Position numbers and translations under genes: made by a program. Source: Oscillospiraceae bacterium (GTDB lineage: Bacteria > Bacillota > Clostridia > Oscillospirales > UBA929). Taken from it: a stretch of 23,195 bases of DNA. Positions within the stretch are counted from its first letter, which is position 1; each line of letters begins with the position of its first letter. This document shows, one piece after another, positions 1 through 7,338 of the stretch. The notes beneath the pieces were generated by a model. The model was not told the DNA's origin. It ran no database searches and saw nothing but the letters and a program-made list of their open reading frames with translations. The stretch spans positions 1 through 23,195 of the forward strand of contig JAISVO010000114.1 of the NCBI GenBank assembly GCA_031271525.1, given 5' to 3'.

Positions 1-2
1 CC

Positions 3-1610
3 GTTAAGTGGTTCGTCGCCAAGTCATACACAGATACCGCCGCTTCTACGGGGGAACCTGACCCGACAGGCAACGCAACTCCTGCCTCCGGAAGGACATA
101 TACCTCGTTTGAGCCATACAACCCGCTGGATCCGTATAACCCGAACGGCCCGGTAGCCGTTGTGGATCAAAACGGCAAGGTTACGGCGCTTCGGGACGGC
201 GTCTGCTATATCTACGCCGAAGCGGGCGGGGCTCAATCGGATCCCTGCAAGATCACGGTCACCAAGGTCGCGCCCACGGGGGTTACGCTCAACAAGAAGA
301 AGTATTCGGTGTCGGTCGGCACTTTCCTCACCCTCACGGCAAACGTGAAACCCGCGGGCGCTTCCAACAAGAGGGTCAAGTGGACTTCCAGCGACACGAG
401 CATCGCGAAGATCACAAACGAGAACATCGGCATCATCGAGACAATAAGCACGGGCGTGGTGACGATCAAGGCGACGACACTGACCGGCGGTTTCTCGGCG
501 GAGTGTGTCCTCACCGTGATGGACGCCCCCTCGATCATCAAGAATGGGAAGACGGTCACCCTCTCGGTGCTGGGCGCCGGAGCAAAGGACACCATGAGGT
601 GGACGCTGGCGCCGGTTGAGCCAAGCACCGGCAGAGAGCAAAAGAGCTTATCGAACGGAGTTGAAAACGAGCTTGTCAACGCGGACGGCGACGTCGTCCT
701 TTCGGGGACGCGGAGCGGCGCCAAGTATAAGCTTCGGAGCAGCGGCGTCGGCAACGCGATCGTGACGGGCGAGGTTCTCGTAACCGTTCCCGACCCGGCG
801 GATACGGAAGACGGCGAACAACAAGTTGTGGTACGCCAGCAGTCGTGGTATCTCGAGTCGGTGGTGCCGATCTCCAAGATGGAGTTCCGCGACGAAGAGG
901 GGAACATCGTCAAGAAACTGACGGTCGGCGTTGATAAGAACGGCAAGAACGGGGATCCCGTGATTCTGACGTTGAAGCTTGTGAAGCCGCTCGAAGCCAC
1001 CCTGCTGGGCTTCACATGGGTCCCCAAGGTGGACCGGGCCACAGGCAAGGAGATGCTGAAGATCGAGCCGGTGGACGAGGCGGATATAGCGGCCGATGAA
1101 AACGGCGTGAAGCCGATCAAGATCAAGGTGACCGGATTGATTGCCGGCACCGCCAAGATTACCGGGATCAACGCCAACGGCAACAAGAAGATCAACCTCT
1201 CGGTCAAGGTCATGCAGTATCCCTCCAAGGGTCAGATCCAAGTCAAGAGCACGGCGGTGCAGGTGGTGCCGGGTAAGAAGGTAACCATCAAGGGGAAGGT
1301 CAGCGACCGGGGCGTCAACAAAGACCTGCGCTACACCCTGTACGACGGCAGCACGATTATCAGCGGCTGGGATCCCATCAACAAAGTGTATGTGGACGAT
1401 TCGGCTTCGGTCTACGGGTACTTGGAGATTCGGAAGGGCAAGCAGACCGGCAAGGTGATTACCCGCACCCTCCCCGAGGGCGAGAAGTCCAAGACGCTCA
1501 AGCTGGAGATCCGGGGCGCGCCCTACGCCGACAAAGGAACGCTCGTCTCCGCGAAGAACGGCATGACGACGGTGACGATAGACCTTGTCCCCCCGCCCCC
1601 TAAGACGTAA
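3..1610 (+). CDS. BIG2 (Ig-like) repeat surface protein, 3' part
   Basis: The reading frame is open from the first bases of the window, so the N-terminus lies upstream; a GTG at 162 is only an internal codon. About 535 residues are visible. The first residues (VKWFVAKSYTD) look like the end half of one bacterial Ig-like group 2 domain. A complete BIG2-like unit follows, starting at VAPTGVTLNKKKYSVSVG with the family's VKWTSSDTSIAKI core (roughly residues 90-175). Two further beta-rich, Lys/Thr-rich segments with short GTAKITG- and TVTI-type strands follow. BIG2 domains are usual in secreted adhesins and cell-wall proteins; the ligand is unknown. The C-terminus ends in a Pro-rich tail (VPPPPKT) with no LPxTG sortase signal, no SLH domain and no membrane segment, so any anchor must be in the missing N-terminal part. 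It is the only gene here of surface-repeat type. Family assignment is confident, role is not. Confidence 0.8.
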   Translation, partial: VKWFVAKSYTDTAASTGEPDPTGNATPASGRTYTSFEPYNPLDPYNPNGPVAVVDQNGKVTALRDGVCYIYAEAGGAQSDPCKITVTKVAPTGVTLNKKKYSVSVGTFLTLTANVKPAGASNKRVKWTSSDTSIAKITNENIGIIETISTGVVTIKATTLTGGFSAECVLTVMDAPSIIKNGKTVTLSVLGAGAKDTMRWTLAPVEPSTGREQKSLSNGVENELVNADGDVVLSGTRSGAKYKLRSSGVGNAIVTGEVLVTVPDPADTEDGEQQVVVRQQSWYLESVVPISKMEFRDEEGNIVKKLTVGVDKNGKNGDPVILTLKLVKPLEATLLGFTWVPKVDRATGKEMLKIEPVDEADIAADENGVKPIKIKVTGLIAGTAKITGINANGNKKINLSVKVMQYPSKGQIQVKSTAVQVVPGKKVTIKGKVSDRGVNKDLRYTLYDGSTIISGWDPINKVYVDDSASVYGYLEIRKGKQTGKVITRTLPEGEKSKTLKLEIRGAPYADKGTLVSAKNGMTTVTIDLVPPPPKT

Positions 1611-1617
1611 CGCTTTG

Positions 1618-1649
1618 ACCCCCTCGCTCCGGCGGGGGGGTTGACTTTT
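1618..1649 (+). terminator. Rho-independent terminator after the BIG2 protein gene
   Basis: Eight bases after the stop codon a C5 tract (1619-1623) pairs with a G7 tract (1634-1640) around a short loop, followed by TTGACTTTT. The T-rich tail is interrupted by GAC because the same bases form the -35 box of the next promoter. Confidence 0.7.
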
Positions 1650-1669
1650 CCCCGCAAACCCGTCATAAT
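1641..1669 (+). promoter_or_regulatory. Sigma-A-type promoter of the pseudouridine synthase gene
   Basis: TTGACT (1641-1646) and CATAAT (1664-1669) are separated by exactly 17 bp. The usual start-site distance puts +1 at about 1676, the A of the ATG. No Shine-Dalgarno sequence lies between the -10 box and the ATG, so the transcript is predicted to be leaderless. Confidence 0.7.
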
Positions 1670-1675
1670 GCAGCC

Positions 1676-2572
1676 ATGAGGGAATACACCGTCACCGAAA
1701 ACGACGCCGGGAAGCGGGCGGACCGCTTCCTGAGCCGTGCCGCGCCTGATATAACCCCGTCGGCGCTCCAAAAAGCTTTCCGGAAGAAGGATGTCAAGAA
1801 AAACGGCAAGCCCTGCCGCGCCGATGACCGCCTCGCGGCGGGGGATACGGTGCGCCTGTACCTTCCCGCGGTCACGGCGGCTCCGCCTGAGGAGCGCCGC
1901 TGCCCCCCGCTGACCCCCGGCATGGTTTTTTATGAGGACGCGCATCTGCTGGTCCTGCATAAGCCGGGAAACCTCCCAAGCCAAGCGGATAACGGCGAGT
2001 TCGGGATTGAGGACATGGCGCGCGCGTACCTCCGGGACACGAAGCAGTGGTCGCCCGAGAAGGAGAACGGGTTTACGCCGTCCCTCTGCCATCGTTTGGA
2101 CCGGGGTACAGAGGGCTTGCTCCTATTCGCGAAGACCGGGTGGGCGCTGCGTACCCTGACCGGCCTGATCCGCGACCGCGAGGTGATAAAGACATACCGA
2201 TGCGTCGTCGCGGGGGCTCCGGCGCGGCCGTCGGGCGAGTGGCGGGATTATTTGTGGAAAGACGCCAAGCAGAAACGCGTTTACGCGCGTAAAAACCCGT
2301 CGCCGGGGGCAAAGATGGCGCTGTCGCGCTACCGGGTGCTGGGGGCCGCGAACGGCAAAAGCCTCCTTGAGGTGGAGCTGATCACCGGGAGGACGCACCA
2401 GATACGGGTGCAATGCGCGTCCCGGGGCTTTCCGGTCGAAGGTGACGGGAAATACGGAAAAGGCGGCGGAAGCTTGGCGCTTTGCGCCGTGGCGATTGAA
2501 ATAGGGTCGGGCGAGGTGCCGGAGAGCTGGCGTTCCTTCCGGCTTGATAAAAAATTTCCCGATTTCGATTGA
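1676..2572 (+). CDS. RluA-family 23S rRNA pseudouridine synthase
   Basis: Predicted cytoplasmic enzyme converting specific uridines of rRNA (possibly tRNA) to pseudouridine. An N-terminal S4-like RNA-binding segment covers about residues 1-65 (KRADRFLSRAAP...LAAGDTVRLYL). The catalytic RluA domain follows, with the family signature HRLDRGTEGLLLFAKT near residue 140, whose Asp is the expected nucleophile, and the GRTHQIRVQ motif near residue 240. The 298-aa length is normal for RluC/RluD-type enzymes. The start is chosen because the S4 domain begins directly after it and the promoter leaves no room upstream; there is no ribosome binding site. The stop codon lies inside the -35 box of the next promoter. 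Which RNA position is modified cannot be told from sequence. Confidence 0.9.
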   Translation: MREYTVTENDAGKRADRFLSRAAPDITPSALQKAFRKKDVKKNGKPCRADDRLAAGDTVRLYLPAVTAAPPEERRCPPLTPGMVFYEDAHLLVLHKPGNLPSQADNGEFGIEDMARAYLRDTKQWSPEKENGFTPSLCHRLDRGTEGLLLFAKTGWALRTLTGLIRDREVIKTYRCVVAGAPARPSGEWRDYLWKDAKQKRVYARKNPSPGAKMALSRYRVLGAANGKSLLEVELITGRTHQIRVQCASRGFPVEGDGKYGKGGGSLALCAVAIEIGSGEVPESWRSFRLDKKFPDFD

Positions 2573-2597
2573 CAAAAGCCGCCGTTTGGGATACACT
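2569..2597 (+). promoter_or_regulatory. Sigma-A-type promoter of the polyamine operon
   Basis: TTGACA (2569-2574, perfect consensus) and TACACT (2592-2597) are spaced by 17 bp. The -35 box contains the stop codon of the preceding gene. The predicted transcript has a leader of about 62 nt before the GTG at 2666. Confidence 0.75.
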
Positions 2598-2604
2598 CAG
2601 AGTT

Positions 2605-2641
2605 GTTCCATGAACTGTCCCGTATGGGTCAGTCATGGAAC
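2605..2641 (+). repeat. 37-nt near-perfect dyad / leader hairpin upstream of potA
   Basis: GTTCCATGA (2605-2613) is repeated inverted as TCATGGAAC (2633-2641). The inner bases extend the stem: a bulged A, CTG pairing with CAG, a T-T mismatch and CCC pairing with GGG around a GTAT loop, 15 pairs in all. It begins at the expected transcription start and ends about 9 nt before the Shine-Dalgarno GGAGAGG. There is no following T-run, so it is not a terminator. It could be a DNA operator or an mRNA-stabilising or regulatory hairpin. Confidence 0.75.
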
Positions 2642-2665
2642 GATTCACCGGAGAGGGGTAGATAG

Positions 2666-3847
2666 GTGAAAAAAGAGCTCATACGCCTTGTTGACTGCAC
2701 AATGGCGTTTGACGGGGAGATTGTGCTCAATGCCATCAATCTGACCATCCATGACAAGGAATTCCTCACGCTGTTGGGACCCAGCGGCTGCGGCAAGACG
2801 ACGACCCTCCGGATCATCGGCGGGTTTGAGACGCCCACCGCCGGCTCGGTTCTGTTCGACGGCGTGAGGATTAATGATGTTCCCCCACACAAACGGCGCG
2901 TCAATACGGTGTTCCAGAAATACGCCCTCTTCCCGCATCTCAATGTCTTTGAGAATGTGGCGTTTGGTTTGCGCGTACCGCAGACCCTGAAGGGCGATGA
3001 CGGCAGGAAGCGGAGGGTCAAGGTGTCGGAGGGCGAGATTGAGGAGCGGGTGCAGGCCGCGCTGGAGCTGGTTGGCTTGAAGGGATACCACCGGCGGCGG
3101 GTACATCAGCTCTCGGGCGGGCAACAGCAGCGGGTGGCGATTGCCCGCGCCATTGTCAAGCGCCCTCAGGTGCTTCTGCTGGACGAGCCTCTTGGCGCGC
3201 TCGACCTCAAACTCCGCAAGGAGATGCAGCACGAGCTGAAGGAGATTCAACAGCAGGTGGGCATCACCTTTGTCTATGTCACCCACGATCAGGAGGAAGC
3301 GCTCACCATGAGCGACACCGTGGTCGTGATGAACCACGGCAACATACAGCAGATCGGCACCCCGGTGGACATCTACAACGAGCCGACGAACGCCTTTGTC
3401 GCCGATTTCATCGGGGAGAGCAACATCATCCAAGGGGTGATGCACCGCGACTACGACGTCACCTTCGCCGGACGCCGGTTTCTGTGCGTTGACACCGGGT
3501 TCGACCCCGAACAGCCGGTGGACGTCGTCATCCGCCCGGAGGATGTGCGGATCACCGCCCCCGAGGACGGACAGCTTCGCGGCACCGTCAACTCGGTGAC
3601 CTTCAAGGGCGTCTTCTACGAAACCTTTGTCAACGTCGGTGATTTGGAGTGGATGGTCCATTCCACGGCGGCACCCACGGTGGGCGACGAGGTGGGCTTA
3701 TGCCTGACCCCGGAGGATATACATGTGATGGACCGCCCCGACCTCTTCCCCAAGGGCGCGGAAGCGCTTACGATCGAGGACGTCGATCCCGAGCCGGAGT
3801 TTGAGGATAAATACGCCGACGAAGAGGCAGAGGAGACAGAAACATGA
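2666..3847 (+). CDS. potA: Spermidine/putrescine ABC transporter, ATP-binding subunit
   Basis: Cytoplasmic ATPase powering polyamine import through the two permeases encoded just downstream. Visible motifs in order: Walker A GPSGCGKTT (about residues 38-46), Q-loop region, signature LSGGQQQRVAIARA, Walker B VLLLDEPLGALD, and switch VTHDQEEAL. A C-terminal TOBE-type regulatory domain follows from about residue 240 (VVIRPEDVRI). The protein ends in a strongly acidic tail (last 25 residues) that is longer than usual. The GTG start is supported by GGAGAGG 9-10 nt upstream and by alignment of the N-terminus with PotA. It overlaps potB by 4 bases (ATGA), indicating translational coupling. Substrate preference is inferred from the operon, especially the PotD-type binding protein. 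Confidence 0.93.
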   Translation: MKKELIRLVDCTMAFDGEIVLNAINLTIHDKEFLTLLGPSGCGKTTTLRIIGGFETPTAGSVLFDGVRINDVPPHKRRVNTVFQKYALFPHLNVFENVAFGLRVPQTLKGDDGRKRRVKVSEGEIEERVQAALELVGLKGYHRRRVHQLSGGQQQRVAIARAIVKRPQVLLLDEPLGALDLKLRKEMQHELKEIQQQVGITFVYVTHDQEEALTMSDTVVVMNHGNIQQIGTPVDIYNEPTNAFVADFIGESNIIQGVMHRDYDVTFAGRRFLCVDTGFDPEQPVDVVIRPEDVRITAPEDGQLRGTVNSVTFKGVFYETFVNVGDLEWMVHSTAAPTVGDEVGLCLTPEDIHVMDRPDLFPKGAEALTIEDVDPEPEFEDKYADEEAEETET

Positions 3848-4689
3848 GGCGGGGTTTACTCCGGGCGCTGAAAACGCGTCCCGGAAGGCTACTCGCCGCC
3901 CCGTATATCGTATGGATGGCGCTGTTTACCGTCATCCCCCTCCTGCTGGTGGTCTGGTTCTCCTTCACTACTCCGGAGGGCGGGTTCTCCTTTGACAACT
4001 TTTCGCAGCTGTTGGGCTACGGCGCTTATTTCGGGCGGAGCTTTTGGCTTGCCGCCCTCTCCACCGTCATATGCTTAGTCATCGGATACCCGCTGGCGTA
4101 TGCGATGAGCCGGGAGACCGGCGCGATGCGGAACACCGCGATGCTCCTGCTGATGCTCCCGATGTGGATCAATATGCTCCTCCGCACCTACGCATGGATG
4201 TCGATCCTAGAGAACCGGGGCCTTTTGAACCAGCTCCTGTCTTTCCTGCGTCTGCCGACCCTCCACATCATCAACACCCCGGCGGCGGTCGCGGTGGGGA
4301 TGGTGTATAACTACCTCCCCTTCATGGTCCTGCCCATCCTCACCGTGATCCAGAAGATCGACAAGTCGGTGGTCGAGGCGGCGCAGGACCTCGGCGGCAA
4401 TCAACTCACCGTTTTCAAGAGGGTCGTCCTCCCCCTCTCCCTTCCCGGGGTTCTGAGCGGGATTACGATGGTCTTTGTGCCCGGCGTCTCCACCTTCATC
4501 ATCAGCCAGACGCTCGGCGGCGGCAACTCGAAGATGCTCGGAGAACTGATCGAAATGCAGTTCTTGGGCGGCACCTACAACCCCTATCTGGGGTCCGCGA
4601 TTTCGCTGGTTATGATGGTGATTGTCTTAATTTCGATGGCCGTGATGAACCGGTTCGGCGAAGGCGAGGAGGAGGTGATGGTGCTGTGA
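3844..4689 (+). CDS. potB: Spermidine/putrescine ABC transporter permease PotB
   Basis: Integral membrane permease of the polyamine importer. Six hydrophobic segments are visible, the first at about residues 20-40 (IVWMALFTVIPLLLVVWFSF). The EAA loop that docks on PotA is present as EAAQDLGGNQLTVFKRVVLPLSLPG. The LLMLPMWINMLLRTYAWM segment is typical of PotB. The 281-aa length fits the family. The ATG is preceded by GAGGAG at 8 nt, and the gene overlaps both neighbours by 4 bases. Confidence 0.92.
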   Translation: MRRGLLRALKTRPGRLLAAPYIVWMALFTVIPLLLVVWFSFTTPEGGFSFDNFSQLLGYGAYFGRSFWLAALSTVICLVIGYPLAYAMSRETGAMRNTAMLLLMLPMWINMLLRTYAWMSILENRGLLNQLLSFLRLPTLHIINTPAAVAVGMVYNYLPFMVLPILTVIQKIDKSVVEAAQDLGGNQLTVFKRVVLPLSLPGVLSGITMVFVPGVSTFIISQTLGGGNSKMLGELIEMQFLGGTYNPYLGSAISLVMMVIVLISMAVMNRFGEGEEEVMVL

Positions 4690-5507
4690 AGAGGTCCCGC
4701 GTCCCGGGGAGGATTCTTCAGATTCTAGTGGCGGTCTTCCTCTACGCCCCTATCCTCGTCTTGATCGTATTCTCGTTCAACTCGGACCGGAGCCGGGTCA
4801 ATTTCAAGGGATTTACGCTGGATTGGTATCGGAAGCTCTTTGAAAACGATCAGGTTTTGAGCGCCCTCTCCCTCACCTTAATCCTTGCGTTCCTGTCGGC
4901 GCTGATCGCGACCGTCATCGGGACCGTCTCGGCAATCGGCTTCTACAACATGAAGAAGAGGCCCCGGAAGCTGCTCCTCGGGCTGAACAATATCCCGGTG
5001 GTCAATCCGGACATCATCACAGGCGTCTCGCTGATGCTCGTCTTTGTCCTCTGCGTCAACTTCCTCAATACGCTGGGGGCCGGGTTCAGCTTGGGATTCG
5101 GTACCCTCCTGATCGCCCACGTGACCTTCAACATCCCCTTTGTCATCCTGTCGGTCCTGCCCAAGCTCCGGCAGCTGAACAAAAACACCTATGAGGCGGC
5201 GCTGGACCTCGGCGCGAGCCCCATCCGGGCATACAGGAAGGTGATCCTGCCCGAGATCCTTCCGGGGGTCGTCAGCGGCGCGATCATCGCCTTCACGATG
5301 AGCATCGACGACTTTTTGATCAGCTACTTCACCACGGGCCCGTCGGCGCAGACCCTCCCGATGCGGATCTACGCCATGACCCGGAAGCGGATCAGCCCCG
5401 AGATCAACGCCCTCTCCACCTTGATGTTCGTCACCGTACTGGCGCTGCTGATCATCATCAATATCCTCCAAACAAGGGACCAAAAACGGAAGGAGCGGCG
5501 GCTGTGA
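4686..5507 (+). CDS. potC: Spermidine/putrescine ABC transporter permease PotC
   Basis: Second membrane permease of the importer. The N-terminal segment YAPILVLIVFSFNSDRS followed by a FTLDWYRKLF-type stretch is characteristic of PotC. The EAA loop reads EAALDLGASPIRAYRKVILPEILPG. Further motifs include SIDDFLISYFTTG and six hydrophobic segments in 273 residues. The GTG start lies inside the potB stop region (GTGA overlap) with GGAGGAGG about 10 nt upstream. The last 4 bases overlap the start of the following acetyltransferase gene. Confidence 0.92.
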   Translation: MKRSRVPGRILQILVAVFLYAPILVLIVFSFNSDRSRVNFKGFTLDWYRKLFENDQVLSALSLTLILAFLSALIATVIGTVSAIGFYNMKKRPRKLLLGLNNIPVVNPDIITGVSLMLVFVLCVNFLNTLGAGFSLGFGTLLIAHVTFNIPFVILSVLPKLRQLNKNTYEAALDLGASPIRAYRKVILPEILPGVVSGAIIAFTMSIDDFLISYFTTGPSAQTLPMRIYAMTRKRISPEINALSTLMFVTVLALLIIINILQTRDQKRKERRL

Positions 5508-6250
5508 CGGTTGACGAACGGATTCATTATATCACAAAGGGGCATTATACCTACTGGAATCTGATCGGAACCCTCCGGGAGGTCGAGGATCACAGGGGGG
5601 AGGTTTGCTACTTGAGCGGCGGCGTCTCGTTTATCTACGGGATAAGCTCCGCTCCCGGGCAAGTCAGCGGAATCATCGGGAAGATACGGAAAAAGGAGCT
5701 TCCGGGCGAAATTGCCCTCCTGCCGGAATCCGCCCACCTCCTTGAGGCATTCCTCGCGGACGGCGGTTTCACCGCCGGAACCGACTGGGGGATGGCGAAA
5801 GAGTTACAATATCAGCCGCTCCCTCCCCCGCCCAAGCATACCGAAGTAATCCGGGTGACCGGCCCCGACCGGCTGCCCGCGTGCGGCGCGATCCTCAACG
5901 CGGCGTTCAGCTATGATATATTCTCCCTCGGGGATTACCAAGACCTGTTCTACACCTCGAATGTGCGCTTCTATCTTGCGGCGTTCAAAGGGCTTCCGGT
6001 CGCGGCCTGCATGACGATCCTCGGCGAGGATCACGCGGATATCGCTTGGGTCGGCACCCTTCCGGGGTACCGAGGGAAGGGAATCGCCGGGGCGCTGATG
6101 CTGACGGCGGAGCAGGACGCCCTCGCGGAGGGGATCGGCATCGCGGTCCTCACCGCGTTTCCGGCCGGCTTCCACGCGTATCAGCGGATTGGCTATGAAA
6201 AATGCTGTGACATAACGGTGCTGAGTTATTCCGGTTCACCGATTCAATAA
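5504..6250 (+). CDS. GNAT-family N-acetyltransferase within the pot operon
   Basis: A 248-aa protein whose C-terminal half is a GNAT fold. The acetyl-CoA loop is seen as VGTLPGYRGKGIAGALM (about residues 180-196), followed by AFPAGFHAYQRIGYEKC, the usual end of the fold. The N-terminal 120 residues are not a standard domain I recognise and could be a degenerate second GNAT lobe. A GTG start with AAGGAG at 8 nt overlaps the potC stop by 4 bases, so it is translated as part of the operon, between permease and binding-protein genes. This placement makes a polyamine such as spermidine or putrescine a plausible acetyl acceptor, but residues alone do not establish the substrate; a peptide, amino acid or antibiotic is possible. 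Confidence 0.85.
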   Translation: MTVDERIHYITKGHYTYWNLIGTLREVEDHRGEVCYLSGGVSFIYGISSAPGQVSGIIGKIRKKELPGEIALLPESAHLLEAFLADGGFTAGTDWGMAKELQYQPLPPPPKHTEVIRVTGPDRLPACGAILNAAFSYDIFSLGDYQDLFYTSNVRFYLAAFKGLPVAACMTILGEDHADIAWVGTLPGYRGKGIAGALMLTAEQDALAEGIGIAVLTAFPAGFHAYQRIGYEKCCDITVLSYSGSPIQ

Positions 6251-6270
6251 TCCAAAAGGAGAGACCCACA

Positions 6271-7320
6271 TTGAAAAAAATGATTATCCTTCTCGCGGCG
6301 CTCACCCTCCTGCTGACATCCTGCAAACCCGCCGGGTCACCCAATGGCGGCGGGAACGCCGAGCCGGGTTCCGTCAATGTCTTCAACTGGGGCGAATACA
6401 TGGACGAGAACCTGAACGAAATGTTTACCCAGCAGACCGGCATTGAGGTGAACTACAACACCTATCCCAACAACGAAGTGCTCTACTCCACCCTCGTGGG
6501 CGGCGGCTCCAGCTATGACGTCATCATCCCCTCCGATTACATGATCAGCCGGATGATTGACGAGGACCTCATTCAGCAGCTGGACTTCGGAAACATCCCG
6601 AATTTTGAGAACATCGACCCCGACCTGAAGAATCCGGCATACGACCCGGAAAACCTCTACTCGGTCCCCTACGCGTGGGGTACGGTCGGCATCATCTACG
6701 ACAAGACGCGGGTCTCGGCCCCCGTCGACAGCTGGAGCGCGCTCTTCGACAAGCAATACAGCGGTCAGATCCTGATGTTCGACAACTCGCGCGACGCCTT
6801 CGGCATCGCGCTGAAACTGCTTGGCTACTCGTTCAACACCACCGACGAGGGTAAACTCCGGGAGGCGTTCAACCTCCTGCTGGAGCAGAAGCCGCTGGTT
6901 CAAGCGCACGTGATGGACCAGATCTTCGACAAGATGGAGAACGGTGAAGCGATCCTCGCCCCCTACTACGCGGGCGACGCCCTCACGATGATGGACGCCA
7001 ACGAAAACCTCGCCTTCGCCTTCCCAAAGGAAGGTACAAACGTCTTTGTGGACGCCTTCTGTATCCCCAAAGGGGCCGCCAATAAGGCGGCGGCGGAAGC
7101 GTATATCAACTTCATGTGCTCCTACGAGCCGGGGTTAAGCAACATCGACGTGACCGGCTATTCCACCCCCCTCCTCGACGTCTACGAGAGTTTGGACGAG
7201 GAGATCAAGAACGACGGGATCTCCTACCCGACCGACATGAGCGGTTTTGAAACCTTCACAAACCTTCCCGAATGGACCCTGAGCCTCTACAACGAACTGT
7301 GGATTGAACTGTTTAAATAG
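6271..7320 (+). CDS. potD: Spermidine/putrescine-binding lipoprotein PotD
   Basis: Extracellular solute-binding protein that delivers polyamines to PotBC. A TTG start (MKKMIILLAALTLLLTSC) gives a lipoprotein signal peptide with lipobox LTSC, Cys18 being the lipidation site. A low-complexity Gly/Asn linker leads into the PotD fold: VNVFNWGEYMDENL at about residue 35, GSSYDVIIPSDYM, and VPYAWGTVGIIYDKTRV. Trp and acidic residues of these motifs usually line the polyamine pocket. The 349-aa length is normal. The start is supported by AAGGAG 9 nt upstream. It is the last canonical transporter gene and lies 20 bases after the acetyltransferase. Confidence 0.93.
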   Translation: MKKMIILLAALTLLLTSCKPAGSPNGGGNAEPGSVNVFNWGEYMDENLNEMFTQQTGIEVNYNTYPNNEVLYSTLVGGGSSYDVIIPSDYMISRMIDEDLIQQLDFGNIPNFENIDPDLKNPAYDPENLYSVPYAWGTVGIIYDKTRVSAPVDSWSALFDKQYSGQILMFDNSRDAFGIALKLLGYSFNTTDEGKLREAFNLLLEQKPLVQAHVMDQIFDKMENGEAILAPYYAGDALTMMDANENLAFAFPKEGTNVFVDAFCIPKGAANKAAAEAYINFMCSYEPGLSNIDVTGYSTPLLDVYESLDEEIKNDGISYPTDMSGFETFTNLPEWTLSLYNELWIELFK

Positions 7321-7338
7321 CCGCCGGAGGCGATTCAA

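Noticed and set aside
160..162. GTG at 162 as start of the BIG2 protein
   Set aside because: The frame continues upstream to the window edge with Ig-like sequence, so the gene is truncated by the window.
233..1228. Long minus-strand open frames opposite the BIG2 protein gene
   Set aside because: They are antisense to a clear domain-bearing protein, have no family resemblance and reflect GC-rich codon structure.
2598..2665. Known riboswitch or T-box in the pot leader
   Set aside because: The leader is only about 62 nt and contains a single hairpin; no recognised riboswitch core is present.
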